DNA of 64,000 nucleotides from Neorhizobium alkalisoli (GTDB lineage: Bacteria > Pseudomonadota > Alphaproteobacteria > Rhizobiales > Rhizobiaceae): positions 124,001 to 188,000 of the forward strand of contig NZ_PVBN01000005.1 of NCBI RefSeq assembly GCF_002968635.1. The letters are read 5' to 3'. The notes below the pieces were generated by a model. It was not told where the DNA came from and searched no databases. It saw only the letters and a program-made list of their open reading frames with translations. A program made the position numbers and the translations under genes. Below, piece by piece: positions 1-7,866 of the stretch (positions are counted from its first letter, which is position 1; each line of letters starts with the position of its first letter).

Positions 1-274
1 CATGCTCGCCAACTACGATGCCCACAACGCGACCGCATTGAAGAAGCTGGTTGCCGAAGGCGCCATCCTGAAGCCCTTCAGCCGCGAGATCATGGATGTC
101 TGCTTCAAGGCGGCGATGGAAACCTATGCGGACCTTTCGGCCAGGAGCCCGTCCTTCAAGAAACTCTACGACAGCCAGCAGGCCTTCAAGAAGGATGCCT
201 ATCTTTGGGCTCAGGTTGCTGAATACAGCTACGACACCTATATGATGACGCAGCAGCGCAACGGCGCGCTCTGA
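1..274 (+). CDS. TRAP transporter substrate-binding protein (DctP family), C-terminal part
   Basis: Only the last ~90 codons are present; the gene begins left of the window. The visible residues match the C-terminal helices of DctP-type periplasmic receptors of TRAP carriers, including the run EYSYDTYMMTQQRNGAL at the end, which resembles the subgroup that serves mannitol/2-oxoacid-like substrates. Such proteins capture an organic acid in the periplasm and hand it to a DctQM membrane pair. The partner genes, if adjacent, lie outside the window. The stop codon is followed about 20 bp later by a hairpin terminator, so this gene ends its transcription unit. The ligand cannot be predicted from this fragment. 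Confidence 0.7.
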   Translation, partial: MLANYDAHNATALKKLVAEGAILKPFSREIMDVCFKAAMETYADLSARSPSFKKLYDSQQAFKKDAYLWAQVAEYSYDTYMMTQQRNGAL

Positions 275-604
275 TCCGGAACACGACGAACGGAGCCTGG
301 AAAAAATTCCAGGCTCTTGCCGCCGGTGATGATCAACGATCCGGTCGGAGAGAATCCGACTTGCCAATATTACGGTGTTAAATCAGCAAGTTGCCGTAGA
401 AAATCTTCCCCCGCAACAAGGCCGCGAAAAATTAAATTGGCCGCCCAGCATTGATTATCTGGCGATAAGGCATATATTGCTGTCATCGAAAATTGCTTGC
501 GACCTTTGTCAAAGAGCCTCGCGCTCCGTCAGATTTCCTCTCAAATATCGATCAATGCGGACGAAATACTGTCCGATAACGCTAGCGATTGAAAGGAAAT
601 CGTT
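275..604. other. Intergenic region upstream of cspA, including a probable long 5' leader
   Basis: 330 bp with no convincing gene. It holds the terminator at 293-318 and then AT-richer sequence up to the cspA ribosome site (AAGGAAAT, 595-602). Long untranslated leaders that change structure with temperature are known for cspA mRNAs of other bacteria. Whether this leader behaves so is inference from position only. Short ORFs here have no ribosome site or recognisable protein character. Confidence 0.45.
293..318 (+). terminator. Hairpin terminator after the TRAP receptor gene
   Basis: Perfect 10-bp inverted repeat GAGCCTGGAA / TTCCAGGCTC with an AAAA loop, starting 19 bp after the stop codon. 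The downstream T-tract is short, so termination may be partial. Confidence 0.6.
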
Positions 605-814
605 ATGAATACTGGTACCGTAAAGTGGTTCAACAGCACCAAGGGTTTTGGCTTCATTCAGCCCGATGATGGCGCGACGGACGTTTTCGTTCACGTTTCC
701 GCTGTCGAACGTGCCGGCATGTCCTCCCTGACGGAAGGTCAGAAGATTTCTTACGAGATCGTTCGCGACCGCAAGTCTGGTAAGAGCTCGGCCGACAATC
801 TGCGGGCCGCATAA
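605..814 (+). CDS. cspA: Cold-shock protein, CspA family
   Basis: A 69-residue single cold-shock domain protein. It is a five-stranded OB-fold that binds single-stranded RNA and DNA and melts mRNA structure. RNP1 (KGFGFI, residues 13-18) and RNP2 (VFVHV, 27-31) are intact, as is the VKWFN strand (6-10). The length is normal for the family. The start has an AAGGAAAT ribosome site. It heads a group of small basic or RNA-related genes (unknown gene, rpsU, unknown gene), an arrangement common in rhizobia, although a terminator follows directly after cspA. Bacteria of this group carry several csp paralogues, so cold induction of this copy is not certain. Confidence 0.95.
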   Translation: MNTGTVKWFNSTKGFGFIQPDDGATDVFVHVSAVERAGMSSLTEGQKISYEIVRDRKSGKSSADNLRAA

Positions 815-877
815 GGATGTCATTCGCCTCGGCTGACCACGGATGTACTGGCAGCGAGCGCTTGAATGACGGGAAGA

Positions 878-905
878 GGTCGGGGTAACGCCCGGCCTTT
901 TTGTT
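878..905 (+). terminator. Terminator after cspA
   Basis: Stem GGTCGGG / CCCGGCC (one G-T pair) with a six-base loop, followed by TTTTTGTTTTT. A second small hairpin with a TTCG tetraloop (CCTGGC / GCCGGG, 910-925) lies just before the ribosome site of the next gene. Confidence 0.7.
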
Positions 906-938
906 TTTGCCTGGCTTCGGCCGGGTCTGAAGGAGAAG

Positions 939-1229
939 ATGATGAGCCCAAACGTCTATGCCATCGACGATATCATCGTCTTGAAGGCGGGCTTGACCCG
1001 CACAGCCACCGGCGACCGGACATGCCGTATCGTCGGGCTGCTTCCGGCGGCTGATCGGGGCGAGCGTCAGTATCGGGTTCGTTTCGATAACGAAAACTTC
1101 GAACGTCGTATCGTTGCGAGCGATATCGACGCGTCGGCGACCTCAACCTCCGCCGTCAAAGGCGAGGCCTCGCGGGAAGCGCCCGGCGGGTCGTGGCTCA
1201 AGCCGTCACGCATGCGTATCGGAAAGTAA
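939..1229 (+). CDS. Small protein of unknown function next to cspA and rpsU
   Basis: A 96-residue soluble protein that I do not recognise by family. It has no signal peptide and no membrane segment. It contains a central beta-rich stretch (QYRVRFDNENFERRIVASDI, about residues 48-67) that looks like a small barrel or KOW/Tudor-like fold, and a low-complexity Ser/Ala/Gly tail. Two ATG codons (939, 942) follow an AAGGAG ribosome site at 930-935; either could be used. It lies between cspA and rpsU. Position beside a cold-shock protein and a ribosomal protein suggests a role around translation, but this is inference from context only. Confidence 0.7.
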   Translation: MMSPNVYAIDDIIVLKAGLTRTATGDRTCRIVGLLPAADRGERQYRVRFDNENFERRIVASDIDASATSTSAVKGEASREAPGGSWLKPSRMRIGK

Positions 1230-1282
1230 TTTCAACCCATTGATAGAACGCGGGGTTTTGCCCGCTATGGAAAGGAAATAGT

Positions 1283-1522
1283 TTGCAGGTTCTAGTTAGA
1301 GACAACAATGTCGACCAGGCACTTCGGGTGCTGAAGAAGAAGATGCAGCGCGAAGGCGTCTTCCGCGAAATGAAGGCACGGAGCGCTTATGAAAAGCCTT
1401 CCGAAAAGCGCGTTCGCGAAAAGGCGGAAGCCGTGCGGCGTTACCGCAAGCTCGCGCGCAAGAAGATGCAGCGCGAAGGCCTGCTGCCGGCACCGAAGAA
1501 AGTCGCGCGTCCGGCGCGCTGA
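1283..1522 (+). CDS. rpsU: 30S ribosomal protein S21
   Basis: A 79-residue, strongly basic protein with the S21 signature [20 protein letters not shown] at the N-terminus and repeated KKMQREG segments. S21 binds the 30S platform near the anti-Shine-Dalgarno region and helps initiation. The start is TTG at 1283, supported by AAAGGAAAT just upstream and by the conserved N-terminal sequence; no ATG is available in the right place. A short hairpin (GCGGG / CCCGC, 1250-1265) precedes the ribosome site and could be a terminator remnant or a control element. Rhizobia often have more than one rpsU copy. The C-terminal extension ([11 protein letters not shown]) is typical for alphaproteobacteria. Confidence 0.95.
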   Translation: MQVLVRDNNVDQALRVLKKKMQREGVFREMKARSAYEKPSEKRVREKAEAVRRYRKLARKKMQREGLLPAPKKVARPAR

Positions 1523-1567
1523 TATCCGTTCACTGCTCGGACATCCATAAGGAAGGAGGAGATTCCC

Positions 1568-1789
1568 ATGACTGCAACCAAGGACGAATTCTTCAATCCC
1601 ACCAAGCTTTCCGCGCGTGACAAGGCCGCCGCTACCGACCAGACAGCCCGCGCCATCATTGCCGCGGAAGCCAATCAGCGGGAAAAGAAAACCGAGAAAC
1701 TGAGGCTGCTTCGCCTTGAAAAGGAAGCCGCCGAACCTTCGCCGGCGCCCGCTCGATCGAAGAGCCGCAAGAGTTTAGCAGACCATTGA
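1568..1789 (+). CDS. Small charged protein of unknown function downstream of rpsU
   Basis: A 73-residue hydrophilic protein with a predicted helical, heptad-rich centre (AIIAAEANQREKKTEKLRLL, residues 30-49) and a basic Ser/Ala/Pro tail. It has no signal peptide. The ribosome site is excellent (AAGGAAGGAGGAG, 1551-1563) and the gene runs into a strong terminator, so expression is likely. It lies 45 bp after rpsU and is probably co-transcribed with it. Small proteins of this kind recur in this position in rhizobial genomes. I cannot assign a function. Confidence 0.75.
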   Translation: MTATKDEFFNPTKLSARDKAAATDQTARAIIAAEANQREKKTEKLRLLRLEKEAAEPSPAPARSKSRKSLADH

Positions 1790-1794
1790 TGCTC

Positions 1795-1823
1795 AAAAAG
1801 CCCGGGGATCCCGGGCTTTTTCT
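1795..1823. terminator. Bidirectional terminator between converging genes
   Basis: GCCCGGG / CCCGGGC stem with a GAT loop, flanked by AAAAA on the left and TTTTT on the right, so it can stop transcription from both sides. It separates the rpsU group from the leftward MFS gene. Confidence 0.85.
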
Positions 1824-1848
1824 TTAGAGGAAAACTTTGCGCCAGCAG

Positions 1849-3057
1849 CTATGCCGGTTGAAGCTTCAGCCGGCTCGGCAACGGCGGGAAAGCAAGGGCG
1901 ATGAGAACAGCGCCGAGGCCCACCAGCGCGGAGCCGATGAACAGCCAGTTGTAGTTGTTGAACTGATCGAAGGCCCAGCCGCCGGCCAGCGGCCCGAAGG
2001 CCATGCCGATTGCGGACAGCATGGTCACGGCACCGAGAACCGTGCCCAGAATCTTGGCCGCGAAATATTCACCCGCCAAGACGGCATAAAGCGGCATCAC
2101 GCCGCCGTAAGTGCCGCCGAAAATCACCGCCAGCGCGTAGAACTGGGTGAGATCACTTACTATTGTATAGGCTGCGATCACTGCCGCCTGGATCAACAGC
2201 CCGCCGATCAATACCGGCTTGACGCCCAGCTTGTCGGCGAGGACACCGAAAAGAATGCGGCCCCCGAGACCTGCGGCACCCTCGACGCTGTAGATGCTGA
2301 CGGCTGCCATCGGTCCGACGCCGCAGAACATGGCATAGCTGACCATGTGGAAGATCGGGCCTGAATGGGCAGCGCAGCAGGCGAAGAACGTAAAGGCAAG
2401 CACCAGGAACTGCGGCGAACGGAACACGCGAGAGAGCGGAATGTCCGCACGATCCGCACCTGGCGCCGCTGCCGCACCGGCAGCCGCCGCGACTGGCGGA
2501 TTGCGCACCAGGAACACCGTAGGCAGCAGCAGGATCCACGCACCCACGCCGATCAGGAGCATGGCGATGCGCCAGTCGTCATAGGCGGAGATCAGCCAGC
2601 GCGCAAAGGGTGAGATCGTCATTGGCGCCATGCCCATGCCGGCCGAAACCAGCGAGACGGCCAGACTGCGGTGCTCGTCAAACCAGGCCATGGTCACGGC
2701 GATCATCGGCGCAAAGAAGGCGCTTGCCGACAATCCCACGAGGCAGCCGTAGACCAACTGAAACGCCAGCAGGCTCTCCACCTGACTTGCCAGCACCAGG
2801 GCCAGCCCAAGCAACAGGGCTCCGATCAGCACGACGATGCGTGCACCATAGCGGTCGCTGGCTGCCCCCCACATGAAACCGCCAAGACCCATGACGATGA
2901 AATTTAATGTCATGGCGCTGGAAATACCGGCACGCGACCAACCGGTCGTCGTGGCAATCGGCTCCAGGAAGATTGCGAGTGAAAACATCGTGCCGATGGC
3001 GACGCAGCCCATCAGGGCCCCCGCAAAGACGATGACCCATCGATAATTATTGCTCAT
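1849..3057 (-). CDS. MFS transporter (oxalate/monocarboxylate-like group)
   Basis: A 402-residue protein with about 12 hydrophobic segments and a long central loop rich in Ala, Gly and Pro (about residues 190-210), typical of the major facilitator superfamily. The motif after TM2 (GAASDRYGARIVV) is the MFS loop 2-3 signature. The start at 3057 is chosen over the longer frame because AAGGGGAG lies 5 bp upstream and the sequence MSNNYRWVIVFAGALMG begins directly with the first membrane segment. Overall character resembles the oxalate/formate and monocarboxylate group, but the substrate is unknown. It is a single-gene unit; no regulator adjoins it. Confidence 0.85.
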   Translation of the reverse strand: MSNNYRWVIVFAGALMGCVAIGTMFSLAIFLEPIATTTGWSRAGISSAMTLNFIVMGLGGFMWGAASDRYGARIVVLIGALLLGLALVLASQVESLLAFQLVYGCLVGLSASAFFAPMIAVTMAWFDEHRSLAVSLVSAGMGMAPMTISPFARWLISAYDDWRIAMLLIGVGAWILLLPTVFLVRNPPVAAAAGAAAAPGADRADIPLSRVFRSPQFLVLAFTFFACCAAHSGPIFHMVSYAMFCGVGPMAAVSIYSVEGAAGLGGRILFGVLADKLGVKPVLIGGLLIQAAVIAAYTIVSDLTQFYALAVIFGGTYGGVMPLYAVLAGEYFAAKILGTVLGAVTMLSAIGMAFGPLAGGWAFDQFNNYNWLFIGSALVGLGAVLIALAFPPLPSRLKLQPA

Positions 3058-3192
3058 GCCACTCCCCTTTCCACAGGTTCGAAACATGGATCCGCTGGCC
3101 TCACCCATACGGCTCCGTGAACCTATGACGTCCGAGCCCGGTCTCTCCCGACAGATCTTGCGTCTTTTTTAGCGGCAGCAGGATTTCAATGC

Positions 3193-3216
3193 AAAAAGCC
3201 CCGCACGCGGCGGGGC
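3193..3216 (-). terminator. Terminator of the small leftward gene at 3255-3425
   Basis: GCCCCGC / GCGGGGC stem, five-base loop, followed on the minus strand by TTTTT. Confidence 0.85.
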
Positions 3217-3254
3217 TTCCAGAACCGATGTCGTTGTGACGCGGATGCGCGATC

Positions 3255-3425
3255 TCAGTCGCTGCCAGTATTCGGACGGGCCTTGCCGACATTGCTGTTG
3301 GTCGAAGCGGTCTTGCCGTCCGGCTCCTGGCCGTAATAGGTACCGCCAAGGTGGCCGCCGCCGCTGGTATTCTCAACCTGCCGCTCGGCGCGTTTTACCG
3401 CTTCTTTCACGTCGCTTTTGCTCAT
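3255..3425 (-). CDS. Small hydrophilic protein of unknown function
   Basis: A 56-residue protein beginning MSKSDVKEAVKRAERQVE and continuing into a Gly/Asn/Thr-rich, probably disordered tail (GGGHLGGTYYGQEPDGK). The ATG at 3425 has a clear ribosome site (GGAGG, 8 bp upstream on the minus strand) and the gene ends at its own intrinsic terminator, so it is a real monocistronic gene. The longer frame upstream lacks a ribosome site and is not used. I do not recognise the family. Short acidic/basic helical proteins with such tails are often stress-inducible in rhizobia; here that is only a guess. Confidence 0.7.
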   Translation of the reverse strand: MSKSDVKEAVKRAERQVENTSGGGHLGGTYYGQEPDGKTASTNSNVGKARPNTGSD

Positions 3426-3540
3426 GTCTGTCCTCCAGCTTGTGGGTTGGTGACAGTGAGTTAACCGCTTCATTGGCGAGGTGTTCCCGAATATTTCGCC
3501 GAGGCCGGCGGCGCGGCGCGGCGAAATCTCTGAAATATTC

Positions 3541-3582
3541 TTGACGAAAGCCAACTTGGAACCTATTTGGAAACGAACGTTC
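3541..3582 (+). promoter_or_regulatory. Promoter of the TetR gene with a possible operator
   Basis: TTGACG (3541-3546), 17-bp spacer, TATTTG (3564-3569). The palindrome GAACGTTC (3575-3582) sits directly behind the -10 box and is a plausible site for autorepression by the TetR protein encoded next. Confidence 0.4.
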
Positions 3583-3602
3583 TCCAATTGTGACCTTTCG
3601 CG

Positions 3603-4211
3603 ATGAACATGGACGCAACGACACGCCTACCGGGCCGCCCCAGGCAATTCGCGATCGACGAAGCGCTCGACAAGGCAATCGTCGTCTTTTCCGAGCGTGG
3701 CTATCATGCCGCCTCGATCTCGGAACTGAAGGAGGCGATGGGACTGACGGCCGGCAGTCTTTACAAGGCCTTCAAGGACAAGAAGGCGATCTTTCTGGCC
3801 GCTTTCGACCGCTATAAGCAAGTCCGCAACGCACTTCTCGATCAGGAAATCGGCGTCGGTTCCGATGGTCGCGACAAGGTTTTTCGCATGCTGCGCTTCT
3901 ATGCGGAGGCTTCGCATGGCGAAAGCGGAAGGCGGGGCTGTCTAGTGGTCGGGACGGCGATAGAGCTTGCGGTCTATGATGCGGAGGCAGCCGAGCGCGT
4001 CGGTCGGTCGATGGCGCGCAGCGAGGCTTTGTTCGAGCACCTCATTCGCGAAGGCCAAGCTGACGGCTCGATCTCGAAGACGATAGACGCGGAAGCGACG
4101 GCCCGCCTCATGCTCTCGGTCACCCAGGGCCTGCGGGTGCTCGGCAAGACCGGACCGGACCGGGACCGCGCCTTCGCCGTCATCGACGCGGCCATGAAAC
4201 TTCTCGACTGA
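3603..4211 (+). CDS. TetR/AcrR family transcriptional regulator
   Basis: A 202-residue protein with a normal TetR layout: N-terminal HTH domain (about residues 10-58; recognition region MGLTAGSLYKAFKDKKAIF) and a helical ligand-binding domain for the rest. The C-terminal part resembles the group that includes regulators of multidrug efflux and of nemA-like operons. It precedes an MFS transporter by 33 bp and is most likely its repressor. Two in-frame ATGs (3603, 3609) exist and neither has a strong ribosome site. The inducer is unknown. Confidence 0.85.
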   Translation: MNMDATTRLPGRPRQFAIDEALDKAIVVFSERGYHAASISELKEAMGLTAGSLYKAFKDKKAIFLAAFDRYKQVRNALLDQEIGVGSDGRDKVFRMLRFYAEASHGESGRRGCLVVGTAIELAVYDAEAAERVGRSMARSEALFEHLIREGQADGSISKTIDAEATARLMLSVTQGLRVLGKTGPDRDRAFAVIDAAMKLLD

Positions 4212-4244
4212 TTTACTCGATCCTTTCCTCCCAAGGAGCTTTTC

Positions 4245-5468
4245 ATGACGAGCAATACAGCAACTCTGGTCAGCCCGGCCGCTCCCTCCGCCATGTCGGC
4301 CAGCATGACCTTCATCATGGCCGCGGCTTGCGGCCTGATCGCGGCCAATCTCTACTATTCCCAACCGCTCGCCGGTCCCATCGCTGCGTCCATCGGTCTC
4401 CCGGCGCATGCAACCGGTTTCATCGTCACGCTGACCCAGGTCGGCTACGGCCTTGGCCTGCTGCTCATCGTGCCGCTCGGCGACCTTCTCGAAAACCGCC
4501 GGCTGATCGTGACCATGATTGCCGCAGCTACGGTGGCGTTGATCGCCGCCGGCCTCTCGACGGCGGTCGTCCCCTTTCTAGCCGCCTCGTTGGCAATCGG
4601 GCTTGCCTCCACTGCCGTGCAGATGATCGTACCCTTTGCCGCGAGCCTCGCCCCGGATGCCCATCGCGGCCGGGTGGTCGGCAATGTCATGAGCGGACTG
4701 ATGGTCGGCATCATGATGGCCCGGCCGGTCTCCAGCTTCATTGCCCGCTATTCCTCCTGGCACCTTGTCTTTTTTGTCTCCGCAGCGGTCATGGTCCTGC
4801 TCGGCTTCGTGCTTGCCACGCGCCTTCCGAAACGGGCGCCGCAAACGAAACTTTCCTATTTTGCCTTGATCGCGTCGATGGGCCACCTCTACGCCACCCA
4901 GCCGGTGCTGCGCCGCCGGGCTTTCTACCAGGCCTGCCAGTTCGCCGCCTTCAGCCTGTTCTGGACGGTCACTCCGCTCGTCCTCGCCGGCCCCGCCTTC
5001 CAGCTGAGCCAGGCGGGCATCGCGCTCTTCGCCCTTGCCGGCGTCGCGGGAGCGATTGCCTCGCCCATCGCGGGACGTCTTGCGGACCGGGATCTCGGCC
5101 GCCCGGCCACGATCTTCGGCATCGTGGCCGTCGCAATCGCTTTCCTGATCACCCACGTTGCGCCGGAGGGATCCACCATTGCGCTTGCGCTCCTGACATT
5201 TGCCGCGATCCTCTTGGACTTCGGCGTAACGATGACGCTCGTCATCGGCCAGCGCGCGATCTACGGGCTCGGCGCCGATCTGCGCAGCCGCCTGAACGGT
5301 CTCTTCATGGCGACCTTCTTCATGGGCGGCGCGGTCGGCTCGGCCGTCGGCGCCTGGGCGTTTGCGGAGGGCGGCTGGCTGCTCGCCTCGATGCTGGGCC
5401 TTGCGCTTCCAGTCCTCGCCTTCCTTTATTTCCTGACGGAACGGCGGCGGCCGGCGCCGGCAGAATAG
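4245..5468 (+). CDS. MFS transporter under probable TetR control
   Basis: A 407-residue, 12-segment MFS protein of the sugar/drug efflux-like type. The first membrane segment contains AAACGLIAANLYYSQPLAGPI, a signature of a widespread group of poorly characterised efflux permeases. The loop motif GDLLENRRLIV follows TM2. A ribosome site AAGGAGC precedes the ATG by 5 bp. It lies 33 bp behind the TetR gene, so both probably form one operon that exports a toxic compound. The substrate cannot be named from sequence. Confidence 0.88.
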   Translation: MTSNTATLVSPAAPSAMSASMTFIMAAACGLIAANLYYSQPLAGPIAASIGLPAHATGFIVTLTQVGYGLGLLLIVPLGDLLENRRLIVTMIAAATVALIAAGLSTAVVPFLAASLAIGLASTAVQMIVPFAASLAPDAHRGRVVGNVMSGLMVGIMMARPVSSFIARYSSWHLVFFVSAAVMVLLGFVLATRLPKRAPQTKLSYFALIASMGHLYATQPVLRRRAFYQACQFAAFSLFWTVTPLVLAGPAFQLSQAGIALFALAGVAGAIASPIAGRLADRDLGRPATIFGIVAVAIAFLITHVAPEGSTIALALLTFAAILLDFGVTMTLVIGQRAIYGLGADLRSRLNGLFMATFFMGGAVGSAVGAWAFAEGGWLLASMLGLALPVLAFLYFLTERRRPAPAE

Positions 5469-5595
5469 AAGGCTGGGCACCTGAGACGACAGGACCAGAT
5501 CATGTTCAAGGACGCCCTCGAACATGATCGAGGTCGAACAGATTCTATATTTTTCGAAAGGTCAGTCATCGCTTCTCCAACCGAACGAGGTTCCC

Positions 5596-6660
5596 ATGCG
5601 ACTGACCTTTGCTTTTATCGCTCTTCTATATGCCAGCGTCCCTGCCTTTGCCGGCAATCCTGCCGGCGTGCAGAATGTCAGCATCGCCTCGCCGGCGCGT
5701 GGCGCGGCCCTCGACGTCACGGTCTTCTATCCTTCGAAAGGCGACGGTGAGCCGATCGTGATCGGGCAAAACAGGGTCTTTGAAGGCATGTCCGCTTCGA
5801 AGAATGCCACGATCGAGAAGGGCCGCTTTCCGCTCGTGCTGCTTTCCCACGGCTCCGGCTCACGAGTAGAAGGAATGGCCTGGATCGCCACGAAACTGGC
5901 CGAAGCAGGCTTCATCGTTGCCGGTCCGAACCATCCCGGCACGACGAGCGGTGATTCCACGCCGGCTGCTACGCCGAAGATCTGGGAGCGCGCGCAGGAT
6001 CTTTCGACCATCATCACCGCACTGACCAACGACCCTCGTTGGCAGCCCTCGATCGACAAGGACCGCATCGGCGTCCTCGGCTTTTCGCTTGGCGGCAGCA
6101 CGGCCATGGAACTGGCCGGCGCCCGCGCCGATCTCGATGCCTATATTCGCTATTGCGAAGACTACGCGATGATGATGGATTGCCGCTGGTTCCAGGGCGG
6201 TCGAGGTTTCGCCAACAACGAGCCGGTCACGGTCGAAAAGCTCGATCTCAGGACCATCGACAAGGCCCGTTTCGAACAATCGAACCGTGATCCGCGCATC
6301 GTTTCGGCGGTCGTGGTCGATCCCGGTCTTGCTGCAGCCTTCAAACCGGAAAGCCTGAAAGGCATCGATATCCCGCTGACCATCATCAACCTTGGCAGTA
6401 CCGGCAAGATCCCGGTCGCAGTGCGTGCGGACAAGCTGGTCAAACAGATCCCAAATGCCGCCTATGCGCAGGTGGACAATTCCGACCATTTCAGCTTCCT
6501 GCCCGTCTGCAAGCAAGGTGCTGCGGAATTCCTGGATTCGATCGGTGATCCGGATCCGATCTGCGAGGAGGATGGACTTCGGTTGCGAACCGATATCCAC
6601 AAAGAGCTTATCGGCCTCATCATGCAGACTTTCGAGCGCACGCTCAAATCCGGTCACTGA
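5596..6660 (+). CDS. Secreted alpha/beta-hydrolase (dienelactone hydrolase-like)
   Basis: A 354-residue protein with a Sec signal peptide (MRLTFAFIALLYASVPAFAG, cleavage near residue 19), so it is periplasmic or exported. The alpha/beta-hydrolase features are the oxyanion strand (VLLSHGSGS, 81-89), nucleophile elbow GFSLGGS with Ser164, and a late His in NSDHFSF (His298). An acidic residue in VVVDPG (Asp242) could complete the triad. An insertion with Cys residues (YCEDYAMMMDCRWF, about 187-200) may be a lid with a disulphide. The start at 5596 is chosen because it begins the signal peptide and follows ACGAGG. The substrate is probably an ester or lactone, but is unknown. Confidence 0.85.
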   Translation: MRLTFAFIALLYASVPAFAGNPAGVQNVSIASPARGAALDVTVFYPSKGDGEPIVIGQNRVFEGMSASKNATIEKGRFPLVLLSHGSGSRVEGMAWIATKLAEAGFIVAGPNHPGTTSGDSTPAATPKIWERAQDLSTIITALTNDPRWQPSIDKDRIGVLGFSLGGSTAMELAGARADLDAYIRYCEDYAMMMDCRWFQGGRGFANNEPVTVEKLDLRTIDKARFEQSNRDPRIVSAVVVDPGLAAAFKPESLKGIDIPLTIINLGSTGKIPVAVRADKLVKQIPNAAYAQVDNSDHFSFLPVCKQGAAEFLDSIGDPDPICEEDGLRLRTDIHKELIGLIMQTFERTLKSGH

Positions 6661-6693
6661 CCCGTCAGACGCATAAAGGGGGGCAGACGTCGC

Positions 6694-7194
6694 CTATTTC
6701 GCCGGCTTCGGAATGCCGGAAAGGATCGAGCCGTCCTCTGCACGGCTCGTCAGGTGTTTGAATTTTCCGTTCCTGAACTCGAAGAAATGCGCACCCTTGG
6801 GGCTTTCCTCGTTGAGAATACCGGAAAAGACGATCAGGCGGCTGTCGTTTTTGAACGAGAATGGCTCGCCTTTGCCCCAACAGCAGACCGAATAGGGCAG
6901 CCATGCAACCTTGCCGGTTCTTGCATCGATGACCGCGCCGCCGAGGCATTCAGCCCCGCAACCCCATGTGGCGAAAATATAGTGGCCTGCGAAATTGGCC
7001 GGCTGGCTGACCGCGCGCCGGAGCCGCGTCGCGAAATTCCGCTCATCCTTCGTCGCCAGCCTCACCAGAGCGTTCGGCCCGGCATAGATCTTCTCGGGAA
7101 ATGCGGAGAACTGCGGCACCTCTTCAGCCGCCGCCGAAGCGGCGATGCCAAGCCAGATGCCGATCAGAATCCCGACGACCTGGAACCCACGCAT
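6694..7194 (-). CDS. Secreted protein of unknown function
   Basis: A 166-residue protein with a signal peptide (MRGFQVVGILIGIWLGIAASAAA, cleavage near residue 23). The mature part has a conserved-looking block NFAGHYIFATWGCGAECLGG (about residues 67-86) and a second Cys pair (SVCCWGKGE), suggesting disulphides in the periplasm. Proteins with this block occur as lone genes in many proteobacteria, without known function. It converges on the alpha/beta-hydrolase gene; no terminator hairpin is evident in the 33-bp gap. Confidence 0.75.
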   Translation of the reverse strand: MRGFQVVGILIGIWLGIAASAAAEEVPQFSAFPEKIYAGPNALVRLATKDERNFATRLRRAVSQPANFAGHYIFATWGCGAECLGGAVIDARTGKVAWLPYSVCCWGKGEPFSFKNDSRLIVFSGILNEESPKGAHFFEFRNGKFKHLTSRAEDGSILSGIPKPAK

Positions 7195-7272
7195 GACGAT
7201 CTCCGATAACCAGAAGATGAGATTGATGCCGTATGTGAGAATGCGAGGCTATTATCATCTCCCGTCTTCCAC

Positions 7273-7794
7273 TCAGGCAGTGCGACTGGCGACGGGATTG
7301 CCGCGGGCAAGCAGGAAAAGGCCGAGGCCCGTCAGCAGAAGGCATATGCCGCTTGCGATCGTGCGGACGATATTCCAGAACTGCCAGGTTTGCGAATATT
7401 GCTGCCAAACGCGTCTTGCGGCATCTACATCAGGCGGGGTCGCGGTGGCCGCAAGCGCCTCGTTCATCGGCACGTTGACGCTCATGGTCAGGATCTGACC
7501 TCCAACCAGATAGACGACACCTGCCACCGCGAAAGCAACTGCGGCACCTCTGAAACCCGAGAGAGCGGCAAGGAGAGCCGTTACCAAAAGGATCGGGCTC
7601 GTACCAAAAAACGCCGGTGCGAAAACCACGTTGCGCACCGAGGCGTTCATGGCCTTCATCGCCTCGATCGCCACGGCCGGATCGATCGCATCGAGGCCCC
7701 ACATGGTCGAGCAGACCCAAGCATAGAAGAAGCCGAAGATCCCGCCGCTCAAGAGGAGCGACAGGCCGGCCAGAACATATACGGGCGGTCGCAT
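7273..7794 (-). CDS. DUF1772-like (anthrone oxygenase-type) membrane protein
   Basis: A 173-residue protein with four predicted membrane segments and the conserved features of the DUF1772 group: FFYAWVCSTMWGLD near the start, a central NVVFAPAFFG and SVNVPMNEALAA before the last segment. Some fungal relatives are annotated as anthrone oxygenases; in bacteria the role is unknown. The start at 7794 is chosen because GAGGAGG lies 6 bp upstream on the minus strand. It lies downstream of the GNAT gene in the same direction, 72 bp away. Confidence 0.75.
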   Translation of the reverse strand: MRPPVYVLAGLSLLLSGGIFGFFYAWVCSTMWGLDAIDPAVAIEAMKAMNASVRNVVFAPAFFGTSPILLVTALLAALSGFRGAAVAFAVAGVVYLVGGQILTMSVNVPMNEALAATATPPDVDAARRVWQQYSQTWQFWNIVRTIASGICLLLTGLGLFLLARGNPVASRTA

Positions 7795-7866
7795 GCGAGC
7801 CTCCTCATCATCTTCCCAATGGCTCGCATGAAATATGCGTTCGTCCAAGTGAAAGATGGATGAAAT

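Noticed and set aside
375..608. 77-codon frame before cspA
   Set aside because: No ribosome site, no protein-like pattern, overlaps the likely cspA leader.
866..1054. 62-codon frame after cspA
   Set aside because: Overlaps the cspA terminator and lies out of frame with the better-supported gene at 939.
3493..3527. Inverted repeat ATTTCGCCG / CGGCGAAAT with a 17-base loop upstream of the TetR gene
   Set aside because: The loop is long and no T-tract follows; it does not coincide with the promoter boxes. It may be chance in GC-rich sequence.
4328..5527. 399-codon open frame on the + strand in another frame of the MFS gene
   Set aside because: Arg/Pro-rich shadow of a clear MFS protein.
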